From NCBI RefSeq assembly GCF_014898175.1, contig NZ_CP062948.1:868001-932000 (forward strand): a stretch of 64,000 bases of DNA, written 5' to 3'. The translations under genes and the position numbers were made by a program. Below the pieces are notes generated by a model, which did not search any database, was not told the origin of the DNA, and saw only the letters and a list, made by a program, of their open reading frames with translations. This DNA is from Bifidobacterium lemurum. GTDB taxonomy: Bacteria > Actinomycetota > Actinomycetes > Actinomycetales > Bifidobacteriaceae. Below are positions 8,929 to 17,430 of this stretch, one piece after another (the first letter of the stretch is position 1; every line of letters begins with the position of its first letter).

Positions 8929-10101
8929 ATGGCTGTGGATTATCCGGATTTGGTTGTTGTCGGTGCTGGCTTGTTCGGTCTGACGGTGGCGCAGCAGGCG
9001 GCGGAGCTGGCCGGGGCGCGCGTCGAGGTGATCGACGTGCGTGACCATATCGGGGGCAACGCGTACTCGTATGTGGACGAGGAGACGGGCGCGGAGATCC
9101 ACAAGTACGGGGCGCATCTGTTCCACACGTCGAGCCCGCGCGTGTGGGAGTACGTGAACAGGTTCACCGGGTTCACGGACTACGTGCACCGCGTGTGGGC
9201 CACGCACGACGGCGAGGTGTATCCTTTGCCGACGAACCTGGGCACGATCAACCAGTTCTTCCGCGCGCACATGACGCCGGCCGAGGCCAGGGCCCTGATC
9301 GCGGAGCAGGCGGGCGAGCTGGCGGGCCAGGACCCGAAGAACCTCAACGACAAGGGAATTTCCCTGATCGGCCGTCCCCTGTACGAGGCGTTCATCAAGG
9401 AGTACACGGCCAAGCAGTGGCAGACGGACCCGGCCGAGCTGCCGGCGTCGATCATCAACCGCCTGCCGGTGCGGTTCAACTACGACAACCGGTATTTCCA
9501 GGACACGTGGGAGGGCCTGCCCGTCGACGGGTACACGGCGTGGATGGAGCGCATGGTCGCGGACGAGCGGATCCACGTGAGCCTGGGGGTGGATTTCTTC
9601 GACGCCTCGCAGCCGTACAACAGGGCGGCGCTCGGGGCGGCGGGCGTGCCGGTGGTGTACACGGGCCCGGTGGACCGCTACTTCGACTACGCGCTGGGCG
9701 ACCTGAAGTGGCGGACGGTGGACTTCAGGGAGGTGCGCTACGACGAGGGCGACCATTTCGGCTGTCCGGTGATGAACTTCTCGGACGCGGACGTGCCGTA
9801 CACGCGTGCGATCGAGTTCAAGAACTTCAATCCCGAGCGCCGCGAGCGCCAGAACCCGGACAGGACGGTGGTGTGGGAGGAGTACAGCCGGTTCGCCGAG
9901 CGGGGCGACGAGCCGTACTATCCGGTGAACACGGACGCGGACAAGGCCCTGTACGCGAAATACGAGGAGCTCGCGGCCAGGGAGCCGCTCACGGTGTTCG
10001 GCGGCCGGCTCGGCACGTACAAGTACTACGACATGCACCAGGTCATCGCCACCGCGCTCGACGCGTACGAAAAGAAAATCGCACCCATGCTCACCAAGTA
10101 G
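8929..10101 (+). CDS. glf: UDP-galactopyranose mutase
   Basis: A 390-residue FAD enzyme from ATG 8929 (AAAGG nine bases upstream) that converts UDP-Galp to UDP-Galf, the donor for the GlfT-like transferases. Visible features are the FAD-binding VVVGAGLFGLTVAQ, VIDVRDHIGGNAYSY, KYGAHLFHTS, the YTAKQWQTDP segment, the YTGPVDRYFDY block with active-site arginine and tyrosine residues, and the C-terminal GRLGTYKYYDMHQVI motif. The length is standard for bacterial UGM. Its coding sequence is strikingly richer in G+C, with strong C/G third positions, than the AT-rich transferase genes around it, so it either belongs to the core genome or came from another source than its neighbours. Confidence 0.96.
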   Translation: MAVDYPDLVVVGAGLFGLTVAQQAAELAGARVEVIDVRDHIGGNAYSYVDEETGAEIHKYGAHLFHTSSPRVWEYVNRFTGFTDYVHRVWATHDGEVYPLPTNLGTINQFFRAHMTPAEARALIAEQAGELAGQDPKNLNDKGISLIGRPLYEAFIKEYTAKQWQTDPAELPASIINRLPVRFNYDNRYFQDTWEGLPVDGYTAWMERMVADERIHVSLGVDFFDASQPYNRAALGAAGVPVVYTGPVDRYFDYALGDLKWRTVDFREVRYDEGDHFGCPVMNFSDADVPYTRAIEFKNFNPERRERQNPDRTVVWEEYSRFAERGDEPYYPVNTDADKALYAKYEELAAREPLTVFGGRLGTYKYYDMHQVIATALDAYEKKIAPMLTK

Positions 10102-10178
10102 CGGAAGCGTTCGATGTCTTTGCCGGCATCAGCCGATGAGAGGACGAAACTGTTAGAATAAGCGCCGGATGAGGCGTT

Positions 10179-10220
10179 GAGGGGCTCACTCGGGCTTGCC
10201 GTTCCCTGAGTGTGCCCCTC
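10179..10220 (+). terminator. Imperfect hairpin after glf
   Basis: GAGGGGC-T-CACTC at 10179-10191 pairs with GAGTG-T-GCCCCTC at 10208-10220 around a loop that itself has GGG/CCC. It lies between glf and the next + strand gene and ends just before the ribosome site of that gene. A terminator or leader structure is likely; no clean T-run follows. Confidence 0.5.
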
Positions 10221-10251
10221 GATTCATATGAAGGAACAGGGTGGCAATCGT

Positions 10252-12129
10252 ATGACGAACAGTGCGGTAGACGTGGTGACTAATCCGCGAAGGACAAGCG
10301 ACGCTCGCACATGCGCGCGGATTGGTATCCAGTGGTCGAAACCGGCCGGTGCCTTGCTGGGAGCAGCGATCGCCTTTGCCATCGTGCTGCTATGGTTCCC
10401 ACGCAGCTGGTCGATGTGGAATCTGCCGTTGCAGGAGGTCGATGCGCCGGCGCATTACTATTTCGTCCAGAGACTGCTTGATGAGGGAATCGGTGCGGCC
10501 ACGCATCTCAATCCCAATGACTCCTACTATCCGCCGATGTTCCATCTGATGGCGGCGGGACTGATCAAGCTGTTCGGACTGTTCGGCGCGGAACTGAACA
10601 TCTATGCCGCGGTGAACGTGGTCTGGCTGTTCGGCTCGGCCATCGTCTGGCCGGTCGGCATGCAGGTGTTCGCCGGCTATTGGCTTCGCCGTGCCGGCTG
10701 TGGGCCGGTGTTTTCCGGCGCGATGCTGGCGCTGGTCCCGGTGTTGTCCGTTTCGTCGGCATGCCATCCCTTCCAGATGTTGTCGACGGGTCCTTTGCTC
10801 GCATACGGTTTGGCGACATCGTTGCTGCCATTGTGGCTGTATGCAACATTGAGATTACTGGATGCCATCATGGCCCGAACCGGTATCGTCCGGTGGCTGA
10901 TTTTCACTGCGGTGACCGGAGGCTTGTGCGTGTTTGCCCATCCGCGCATAGCGTTCACTTGGCTGCTGCTTATAGCGCCATTCGTGCTGACGCGGGTGTC
11001 ATGGAAACTCATCGCCGGTTTGTCGGTGGCGGTTGTGGCTGGAGGCGTTGCGTTCTTTTTATATATGGTCACGCATTTCTCGTCATCCCGCTACTTCGAT
11101 CCGAGTTCATGGTTCCATACCTATGAGCCGAACCGTACGGTGCCTGAGGCAATCGCCGTGTTCCTCACCGAGAATATCGCAGGACCGCAAGGTGTGTTGC
11201 TCGCTGTTATCGTGTTGATCTCCTGTGCCGTCGCAGTCGGTGCGATGGTGAAGCCGCGCCTCTTTGGCGGTTTGCGATATGGCGGCGATATGGCAGCTGT
11301 CGTGAAGCCGACAAAAGCATCGCTGCTGCGACGGGATGCAATGTCCATTACTGCGGACTTCCTGCTCATCGGACTGATTTACGTATGTTCCACCTCCTTG
11401 ACCGGTTGGTTTCCGAACATCGTGACCGCAGTGTGGTATCGATCCGAGCCGCGCCCGCTTACCATGATTCCACTCGGTGTGATCCCATTGATTATCTTTG
11501 CGGCGGTTGTGATGCCAAACGTTCAATGGCGAAAACTGAAGCAGCCGTTGAATTCGGCGATTGTCCTAGTGGTGTTGACCTCCTTGGTGACGGTGTTGCA
11601 AGTGAACAACACGGTGCGAGCCAACGTCGCGCAAGCCGCGGAATCAACCACCGTGGTCGAGGGTGGTCCTGCCGATGCTCAGCTGAGCGAGACGAAATAT
11701 CAGGTGCTCGAAGATGTGTCGCGAACTGTCGAGGACGACGCAACGGTCATCTCGGACCCCATGAACGGGTCGATGTACGCACAAACCCTATTCGACGTGG
11801 ACATGCTCTATCCGGTGGTCAATCCGAAAGTCGAAGGGGACGGCGCCGTGTTCCGCGACGTGCAAACCGCTTTCAGCTCAGGGGACTCGAATGCTCTATT
11901 GACGACAGTGTGTTCCGTTAGTGCCGGACCGGAGTATTTCCTCTCCATGGGAGAACAGGCTCCCAGTCTGCTGGACTTCACTTATCGCGACCAGTACGAC
12001 CCGTTCCATAATCAAACTCTTATCAGCCAGTACGTGCGTGACGGTTCGCTAATCGAAGTCGAAGACTATTCATCCCTCGGAAGCGACACGGAAGACTGGG
12101 CGCTCTACCAGTTCAATTGTGGGGATTAG
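10252..12129 (+). CDS. Large multi-pass membrane protein, DUF6541-like
   Basis: About 625 residues from ATG 10252 (GGTGG seven bases upstream; GTG 10210 and ATG 10228 are in-frame alternatives). It has about ten or more hydrophobic segments, starting with ALLGAAIAFAIVLLWF, and a conserved-looking early loop with EVDAPAHYYFVQRLLDEG and NDSYYPPMFHL, followed by a C-terminal extracytoplasmic domain (from about residue 460, including ISDPMNGSMYAQTLFDVDMLYP). The aspartate in the first outer loop and the overall plan resemble GT-C type lipid-linked sugar transferases and the actinobacterial DUF6541 family. It probably acts outside the membrane on cell-envelope glycan. No catalytic assignment can be made from sequence alone. 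Confidence 0.75.
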   Translation: MTNSAVDVVTNPRRTSDARTCARIGIQWSKPAGALLGAAIAFAIVLLWFPRSWSMWNLPLQEVDAPAHYYFVQRLLDEGIGAATHLNPNDSYYPPMFHLMAAGLIKLFGLFGAELNIYAAVNVVWLFGSAIVWPVGMQVFAGYWLRRAGCGPVFSGAMLALVPVLSVSSACHPFQMLSTGPLLAYGLATSLLPLWLYATLRLLDAIMARTGIVRWLIFTAVTGGLCVFAHPRIAFTWLLLIAPFVLTRVSWKLIAGLSVAVVAGGVAFFLYMVTHFSSSRYFDPSSWFHTYEPNRTVPEAIAVFLTENIAGPQGVLLAVIVLISCAVAVGAMVKPRLFGGLRYGGDMAAVVKPTKASLLRRDAMSITADFLLIGLIYVCSTSLTGWFPNIVTAVWYRSEPRPLTMIPLGVIPLIIFAAVVMPNVQWRKLKQPLNSAIVLVVLTSLVTVLQVNNTVRANVAQAAESTTVVEGGPADAQLSETKYQVLEDVSRTVEDDATVISDPMNGSMYAQTLFDVDMLYPVVNPKVEGDGAVFRDVQTAFSSGDSNALLTTVCSVSAGPEYFLSMGEQAPSLLDFTYRDQYDPFHNQTLISQYVRDGSLIEVEDYSSLGSDTEDWALYQFNCGD

Positions 12130-12396
12130 AGTTCACAGAGAAGACGAACAACAGCAGAGGACGTTCGTCTCAGGTTTAACGAATATAATTCCATAAAGAG
12201 AGTTTTAGACCGTGGATGTTTCTTGGAGATGCTGTCCTTATGCTGCAAGCTTCCGACTATCTCTACGTTGCAGCAGACTCATCCACCTCAGCACAATACC
12301 CCCTCATATAGGCGTCGTTGTCAATTCATTCATCTGACCGATTTACTACAGTAAAGAGCAGGAGAATCCAGCCGTGAAACGAAAGACAGGTAAGAC
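12130..12396. other. Intergenic region before the GtrB-like gene
   Basis: This 267-base gap holds no convincing reading frame. It is AT-rich toward its right end and must carry the promoter of the next gene. Near the end, ACAGGTAAGAC provides a weak ribosome site for the ATG at 12397. Confidence 0.5.
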
Positions 12397-13350
12397 ATGA
12401 CACTACTATCAGCAGTAGTTCCCTGCTATAACGAAGAAGAAAGCCTGCCTCTATTCCTGCAGTCATTCGATGAAATCACAACAGAGCTAATCAGCCAACA
12501 TCCAGATTTATCGTGCGAATTAATACTCATAGACGATGGTTCATCGGATAAAACTCTGGAGCTCATGCGGTCCGCAGCCCGACGTACAGAAACGCCTTAT
12601 TCACTCAAATATATATCTTTCTCACGAAATTTCGGGAAAGAAGCCGCTCTTTATGCCGGTCTGGAATACGCTTCCGGCGATTACGTGGCCACACTGGACG
12701 CTGACATGCAAGATCCGCCAAGTCTTCTTCCTGAGATGTTCAACATGCTCCAGTCCGAAGATATCGACAACGTGGCTACTCGCAGGCAGGACCGCAAAGG
12801 TGAACCACCAATTCGCTCTTTCTTCGCTAAACAGTTCTATAAAATCATCAACAAAATGTCCAACGCCGACATCGTCGATGGAGCACGCGACTTTCGTCTC
12901 ATGAAAAGGCCTATGGTCGACGCGATTCTTTCAATGAAGGAGTACAACCGCTTTTCTAAAGGCATTTTTGGCTGGGTCGGTTTCAAGACGAAATGGATTT
13001 CCTATGAGAACGTGGACAGAGCCGCAGGACAGACAAAGTGGAGTTTTCTCAAACTTTTCGTCTATGCTCTCGACGGAATCGTGGCGTTTTCCACCACTCC
13101 TCTAGTCATCGCTTCGATTGCAGGCCTGTTGTTTATGCTGCTGTCGGTGTTGTTCATCCTGCTCATCATCATCAGGACCCTTGCCTTTGGCGATCCTGTA
13201 GCAGGATGGCCATCGATGATATGCATCGTTCTGTTTATTGGAGGCCTCCAACTTCTCTGCATAGGTATTCTGGGCCAGTATCTGGCGAAAACTTATCTGG
13301 AAACCAAAGAACGCCCTCCTTACATCGTTCGTGAAACCAACGCCAAGTAA
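12397..13350 (+). CDS. GtrB-like polyprenyl-phosphate GT2 glycosyltransferase
   Basis: A 317-residue GT2 protein with SAVVPCYNEEESLPLF at the N-terminus, LILIDDGSSDKTL, ATLDADMQDPPSLLP (metal-binding DAD) near residue 103, DFRLMKRPMV, and FSKGIFGWVGFKT. Two C-terminal membrane segments follow (about residues 230-255 and 268-295). This is the plan of GtrB, ArnC and dolichyl-phosphate mannosyltransferases, which charge undecaprenyl phosphate with a sugar for use outside the membrane. It would supply a lipid-linked sugar for a GT-C enzyme such as the membrane protein encoded just upstream, which makes a two-gene modification unit plausible. Confidence 0.85.
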   Translation: MTLLSAVVPCYNEEESLPLFLQSFDEITTELISQHPDLSCELILIDDGSSDKTLELMRSAARRTETPYSLKYISFSRNFGKEAALYAGLEYASGDYVATLDADMQDPPSLLPEMFNMLQSEDIDNVATRRQDRKGEPPIRSFFAKQFYKIINKMSNADIVDGARDFRLMKRPMVDAILSMKEYNRFSKGIFGWVGFKTKWISYENVDRAAGQTKWSFLKLFVYALDGIVAFSTTPLVIASIAGLLFMLLSVLFILLIIIRTLAFGDPVAGWPSMICIVLFIGGLQLLCIGILGQYLAKTYLETKERPPYIVRETNAK

Positions 13351-13357
13351 ATCAATA

Positions 13358-13390
13358 AGAGGGGCTTCATCATTATGATGAAGCCCCTCT
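13358..13390. terminator. Perfect hairpin between convergent genes
   Basis: AGAGGGGCTTCATCAT at 13358-13373 and its exact reverse complement at 13375-13390 are separated by a single base, leaving a stem of about 14 pairs once a loop forms. It sits between the stop of the GtrB-like gene and the stop of the GH25 gene, so it should terminate both transcripts. Confidence 0.8.
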
Positions 13391-13412
13391 GCCTCAAACA
13401 AGTTGAGGCCAA

Positions 13413-16400
13413 TCACTTCTTTAGGGACCAGCGTTGGGCCGCCGTGCCATTGCTGACATACAGCTGCACATTGGTGCCGTTCCTTGCATATCCGCCAGAG
13501 ACATCCAGCACCATATTCTCCGCCAAGGCCGAGTAAAAAACGTAATCCCCTGTCGCACCTTTAACAGCAATCCACTTTTGTGCCCACGTGCCGTTTGCTG
13601 CATATTGCTGCACATTCGTTCCCGACGATGAAGTTCCGTTCTCAACGTCCAAGACTTTCCCGGAGTTCACACTCGCTAAAGTCACATATCCTTGGGCATC
13701 GTGCGAAATCCTCCACCGTTGAGCACTGGTACCATTAGCTGCGTAAATCTGTACATTGCCGCCATTGTTTTTACTGCCTCCACTAACATCAAGGCGCATG
13801 GTTTTCCCCACGCTTGATGAGAATTCATAGATGCCGTCCGGCAAATCATTTTTATGCGATTGCGCCATACTATTCAGCCGTTCACGAACTGTCTTCGTAG
13901 TAGTGATTTTCCACCGTTGAGCATTTGAACCGTTATCCGCATAAATCTGGATATTGGCACCGTTTGCCGTAGAACCTGCAGAGACATCCAACACCTGACT
14001 CTCAGAGGTAGCCGCGCGTATCGTGTATGAACCATTACTGTTTTTCACAACAATCCATTTCTGCGCCCAACTGCCATTCGATGCATACTGATGCACATTC
14101 GTGCCCGATGACGTCCCGGCATTATAGATGTCCATCACCTTGCCGGACACTGCATTGGTGAACGTCACATACCCCTTAGCATCATGCGTCACTTTCCACA
14201 CTTGGGCATCGGTTCCGTTGCCCGCATACAGTTGCACATTGCCGCCATTGGCGGTGGATGCGCCAGCCACCTCAACACGAGTGGATGTTTTCAGCATCGA
14301 CGCAATCGCATACGTGCCATCAGGCAAATCGGATTTGTGCGAGGCCGCCAGGGAATCCAACCGCTCCCGCATTGTGGTCACTTCGGAAACCGTCCACAGC
14401 TGGGCCTTCGTCATATTGCTGGTGTATAGCTGAAGTTTCGCGCCAGACGAGGCATTGCCCGAGGGAATGTCTATCGCCTTGCCCGACTTGCTGTTCAAGA
14501 ACGCATACCCGCTGCCGACCTTCATAAGATGCCAGTGCTGCGCGGTGGTTCCGTTCGACTCATACTGCTGCACGGCCGTGCCATTACCGGTCGCACCGCT
14601 TGCGGCATCAAGTACCTTTCCTGATTTCACATTCACGATTCGATAGACGTTGTTACCCACCTCGGTGAATGTGTAACGTTGCGCATCGGTTTCGTTCCAC
14701 GCGTATAACTGCACTTTCGCACCGTTCGCAACCGAACCACCCGAAATGTCCATCACCATATTCGACTTGGCCATCGAAGTGACACGCACTTTCTTGCCTG
14801 TCGGCACCGACGCATCGGTCGATGCCATCACGAACTTCTGCGCTTGCGAATTGTTCGGCGCATACAACGCGACCGCCGTGCCATTGGTCGTAGCAGCACC
14901 GCTGATGTCCAAAACCCAATTGCCCAGAGCGGACTGCACATAATAACCCGCTCCGGAATCACGGATAAACCACCGCTGAGCTGTGGTGCCGTTCGCATCG
15001 TACTGTTGCACGACCGCGCCATTCCCGGCGGAACCATTGGATACATCCAACACCTTGCCCGAGTTCACGTTCTGAATCACATAGCTACCATCCGACTGTT
15101 TGGTGAACCGGAACTGCTGCGCTTTGGTGTGATTGTACTGGTACAGTTGCGTTTTCACCCCATTGGCAGCGCCGCCTCCGGCGATCTCCACACTGGAAGA
15201 ATCCTTCAGCACCGAATTGATGTAATACGTGCCGTCCGGAATGGAAATCGTAGACAGGTTACGAACGTCATATTCCGCTTGGTACGTCTTGTTTCCGAAC
15301 GCGTTCAGATCCACACGGCCGCTGATGCCAGCCACGGTGCCGCCGGAGGTGTACTGCCAGCCGCGGCTGTTGGTGGGGTAGTCGAAGTTGGTGCGCGAAC
15401 CGTAGCTGGCCACCCACGTGGTTTTGGAGTGGATGCTGCTGGAGTTCAGCGCGCTCTTCAAATAGCTCGTGTACGAATACACGCCCAGATTCTTGTATCC
15501 GGCGGCCTGCAGTTTGGAATACCATGTGCTGACAATGCCGTCGTAGACGCTGGGATTGGTGGGCGGCGTGTGCCCGGTCCAAGTCCATTCCTCCAGGTCG
15601 TAATACACCGGGTAGCTCAGATCGCTCGGAGAAACCCCCACCTGCTTGAGCAGGCTGACGATGTCGTCGCCCTCGTCGGCGGCGAGCGCGTTATCGTAAG
15701 CGTACGAGTACGTGTAGATGCCGAAGGGGATCCCCAGACGTTTGCATTCGCTGATATTGCGTTTCGCCTGCTTGTCGAGGCCGTTGCCGGCACCGTAGCT
15801 GATGCGGATGATCGCACCCTCCACGCCGGCGTTTTTGGCGGCCTGCCAGTCGATGGTGCCTTGCCATTCGGAAACGTCAACCACGCCCTTGGCCTGCTGC
15901 ACGAACAGCGTACCGCTCCCCTCGAAGAACGCGGGAGTGCTGTTATAGGTGCCCCAGTAGGCGCCGTACTCGTTGCCCCCAAGCGAGGCGAGACGAACCA
16001 TACCCTCCGTGGAGAGGGCGGAAGGGGTCACCGCAGCGTCTGTTGACTCATCCGCATTGTCTTGGACGGAATCGGAATCTTCCTCGGATTGTTGCGGCTG
16101 AGACGATCCTGCACTCTCATCCGGGCTCCCGGACGTGGCGGAGTCATCCGCCGAATCCCCCGCCTCACCCGCAGTGTCCACGTCGGAATCTGTCTCGCCG
16201 ACTTTCTGACGTACTTCCTCCACCTGCACGGGGATGAAAGACTCACCATCGGTTTTGGCGAGCGGATCGGGCTGTTGCGACTGCGTGCCGACCAGTTCGG
16301 GGTCGGTCACCGTCTCGCCGGTTTCGATATTCTGAACTTCGCCGTCCGCGCTCACCGCCAGTTCAGGCGAGACGACCGTGGCATCAGCCGGAATGTCATC

Positions 16401-16622
16401 GCTTACCGTGGAAGGCAATTCCTGCGTGGGATTGTCCGGAATGCTGTCCTCGTCGCTCAATTGCTGGTCGCCGATGGCCTGCACCTGTGAAGCGGATTGC
16501 GACGATGCCGAATCATCCAACCCAACGTCCGTGAGAGCGTACGCAGGAATCGCGCTCAACGACGCCACCAGCGCACCGGCGACAGTCATCGTGGCAACGC
16601 GTTTCCAAGTATGTGCAGTCAT
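13413..16622 (-). CDS. Secreted GH25 muramidase with twelve ricin-type repeats
   Basis: About 1069 residues from ATG 16622 (GAGGAG seven bases upstream). It has a signal peptide (TWKRVATMTVAGALVASLS to AYA), then a low-complexity acidic S/D/E/Q-rich linker to about residue 215. The GH25 lysozyme domain runs about 245-450, with VVDVSEWQG at its start and the DLEEW motif (catalytic D342 and E344 by my count). The rest is RICIN/beta-trefoil lectin sequence: twelve Q-x-W/F/Y units (AQQF, AQRW, AQKF, AQRY, AQHW, AQLW, AQVW, AQKW and so on), enough for four trefoils. It should cut peptidoglycan between MurNAc and GlcNAc while held on surface glycan. No LPxTG or membrane anchor is present. Confidence 0.92.
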   Translation of the reverse strand: MTAHTWKRVATMTVAGALVASLSAIPAYALTDVGLDDSASSQSASQVQAIGDQQLSDEDSIPDNPTQELPSTVSDDIPADATVVSPELAVSADGEVQNIETGETVTDPELVGTQSQQPDPLAKTDGESFIPVQVEEVRQKVGETDSDVDTAGEAGDSADDSATSGSPDESAGSSQPQQSEEDSDSVQDNADESTDAAVTPSALSTEGMVRLASLGGNEYGAYWGTYNSTPAFFEGSGTLFVQQAKGVVDVSEWQGTIDWQAAKNAGVEGAIIRISYGAGNGLDKQAKRNISECKRLGIPFGIYTYSYAYDNALAADEGDDIVSLLKQVGVSPSDLSYPVYYDLEEWTWTGHTPPTNPSVYDGIVSTWYSKLQAAGYKNLGVYSYTSYLKSALNSSSIHSKTTWVASYGSRTNFDYPTNSRGWQYTSGGTVAGISGRVDLNAFGNKTYQAEYDVRNLSTISIPDGTYYINSVLKDSSSVEIAGGGAANGVKTQLYQYNHTKAQQFRFTKQSDGSYVIQNVNSGKVLDVSNGSAGNGAVVQQYDANGTTAQRWFIRDSGAGYYVQSALGNWVLDISGAATTNGTAVALYAPNNSQAQKFVMASTDASVPTGKKVRVTSMAKSNMVMDISGGSVANGAKVQLYAWNETDAQRYTFTEVGNNVYRIVNVKSGKVLDAASGATGNGTAVQQYESNGTTAQHWHLMKVGSGYAFLNSKSGKAIDIPSGNASSGAKLQLYTSNMTKAQLWTVSEVTTMRERLDSLAASHKSDLPDGTYAIASMLKTSTRVEVAGASTANGGNVQLYAGNGTDAQVWKVTHDAKGYVTFTNAVSGKVMDIYNAGTSSGTNVHQYASNGSWAQKWIVVKNSNGSYTIRAATSESQVLDVSAGSTANGANIQIYADNGSNAQRWKITTTKTVRERLNSMAQSHKNDLPDGIYEFSSSVGKTMRLDVSGGSKNNGGNVQIYAANGTSAQRWRISHDAQGYVTLASVNSGKVLDVENGTSSSGTNVQQYAANGTWAQKWIAVKGATGDYVFYSALAENMVLDVSGGYARNGTNVQLYVSNGTAAQRWSLKK

Positions 16623-16718
16623 AACCGTTCTCCTCACATGGCATCGCCCATCCCGGCGAATCTCCACCATCAAACCTAACTCACGCGTCTTTCCTCACCG
16701 TCGCCACGCTTCCAAAAC

Positions 16719-16742
16719 CTTGCCAATCATTAACAATTGCGA
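16719..16742. repeat. 24-bp repeat, copy A
   Basis: CTTGCCAATCATTAACAATT plus four bases at 16719-16742 matches 18308-18331 at 22 of 24 positions in the same orientation. Copy A lies about 100 bases upstream of the GH25 start. The two copies bracket the PIN toxin/antitoxin genes. Confidence 0.65.
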
Positions 16743-16864
16743 AAGCCTCGCATACTACGATTCGACAGCTGCAATCAACTCAGACCAGTCTCAGCTAGGG
16801 CAGCCTGCACAGACCGTCATTATCTGACAGGCAAGAATGGAGGCGAGACTCTTGTTGCGCCCCG

Positions 16865-17428
16865 CTAAATTCGACTCTCATCTATCGCTTCGAGCAATGG
16901 GAGCAGCGTCTCCGAAAAATGCGGAAGCGAACCATGCAGGAACCCGCACAATTCCTCTGGCGTTTGTGGACACCGGCGATACATCTGCATCATCTGATAA
17001 ATCACATTAGCCACGAACCCCGGACGAATATCCAGCACATCAAGCAGAAAATCGTCCGGATGCACGACTTCAATACCATAAGGGATACGTGATTCCTTCG
17101 GAAAATCTTTCAGATTAAAAGTCACCAAAGTATTAGCCGGGGAACGAACCGCCGCAGCGAGTACATGACGATCTCCCTCATCACATAACATCTTTGGTGT
17201 CAAATCCGCATAATCCTCAATTAACGCATCCGGAAAGGCCCGGTTCATCATCGACAAACGATACTGAATTTTCTCTTGCCCTATGACGGGAGATAGCACA
17301 CGCTGCAACTCCTCTTGCACTCCAACTGACCAGTAGGGTTTGAACAGTTTGGCTTCTGCCAGGCTGAGGATCATATCGCAAGTCACCTCGCCGTATAGAG
17401 CGCATGTATCGAAAAAGACCGGGAACAT
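16865..17428 (-). CDS. PIN-domain protein, probable VapC-type toxin
   Basis: A 187-residue protein starting FFDTCALYGE, with the first PIN aspartate at residue 7. Acidic residues recur in the middle (EDYADLTPKMLCDEGDRHVLAAA), and the C-terminal TFNLKDFP motif holds the last conserved aspartate, as in PIN_3-like ribonucleases that cleave tRNA or rRNA. The ATG lies two bases after the stop of the upstream HTH gene, whose last codons (AAGGGG) also serve as the ribosome site, so the two are coupled. Gene order antitoxin then toxin is the usual one. The activity is inferred from family and context. Confidence 0.82.
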   Translation of the reverse strand: MFPVFFDTCALYGEVTCDMILSLAEAKLFKPYWSVGVQEELQRVLSPVIGQEKIQYRLSMMNRAFPDALIEDYADLTPKMLCDEGDRHVLAAAVRSPANTLVTFNLKDFPKESRIPYGIEVVHPDDFLLDVLDIRPGFVANVIYQMMQMYRRCPQTPEELCGFLHGSLPHFSETLLPLLEAIDESRI

Positions 17429-17430
17429 GT

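Noticed and set aside
8850..10038. Leftward extension of the GT4 frame across glf
   Set aside because: The frame stays open because it is antisense to a high-GC gene; residues are arginine/valine-rich with no family character, while glf on the + strand is unmistakable.
9144..10139. Long + strand frame overlapping glf in another phase
   Set aside because: Arg/Gly-rich shadow of glf, no ribosome site, no recognisable motif.
14844..16046. 400-codon + strand frame opposite the GH25 gene
   Set aside because: Antisense of the well-supported muramidase and its repeats; no independent evidence.
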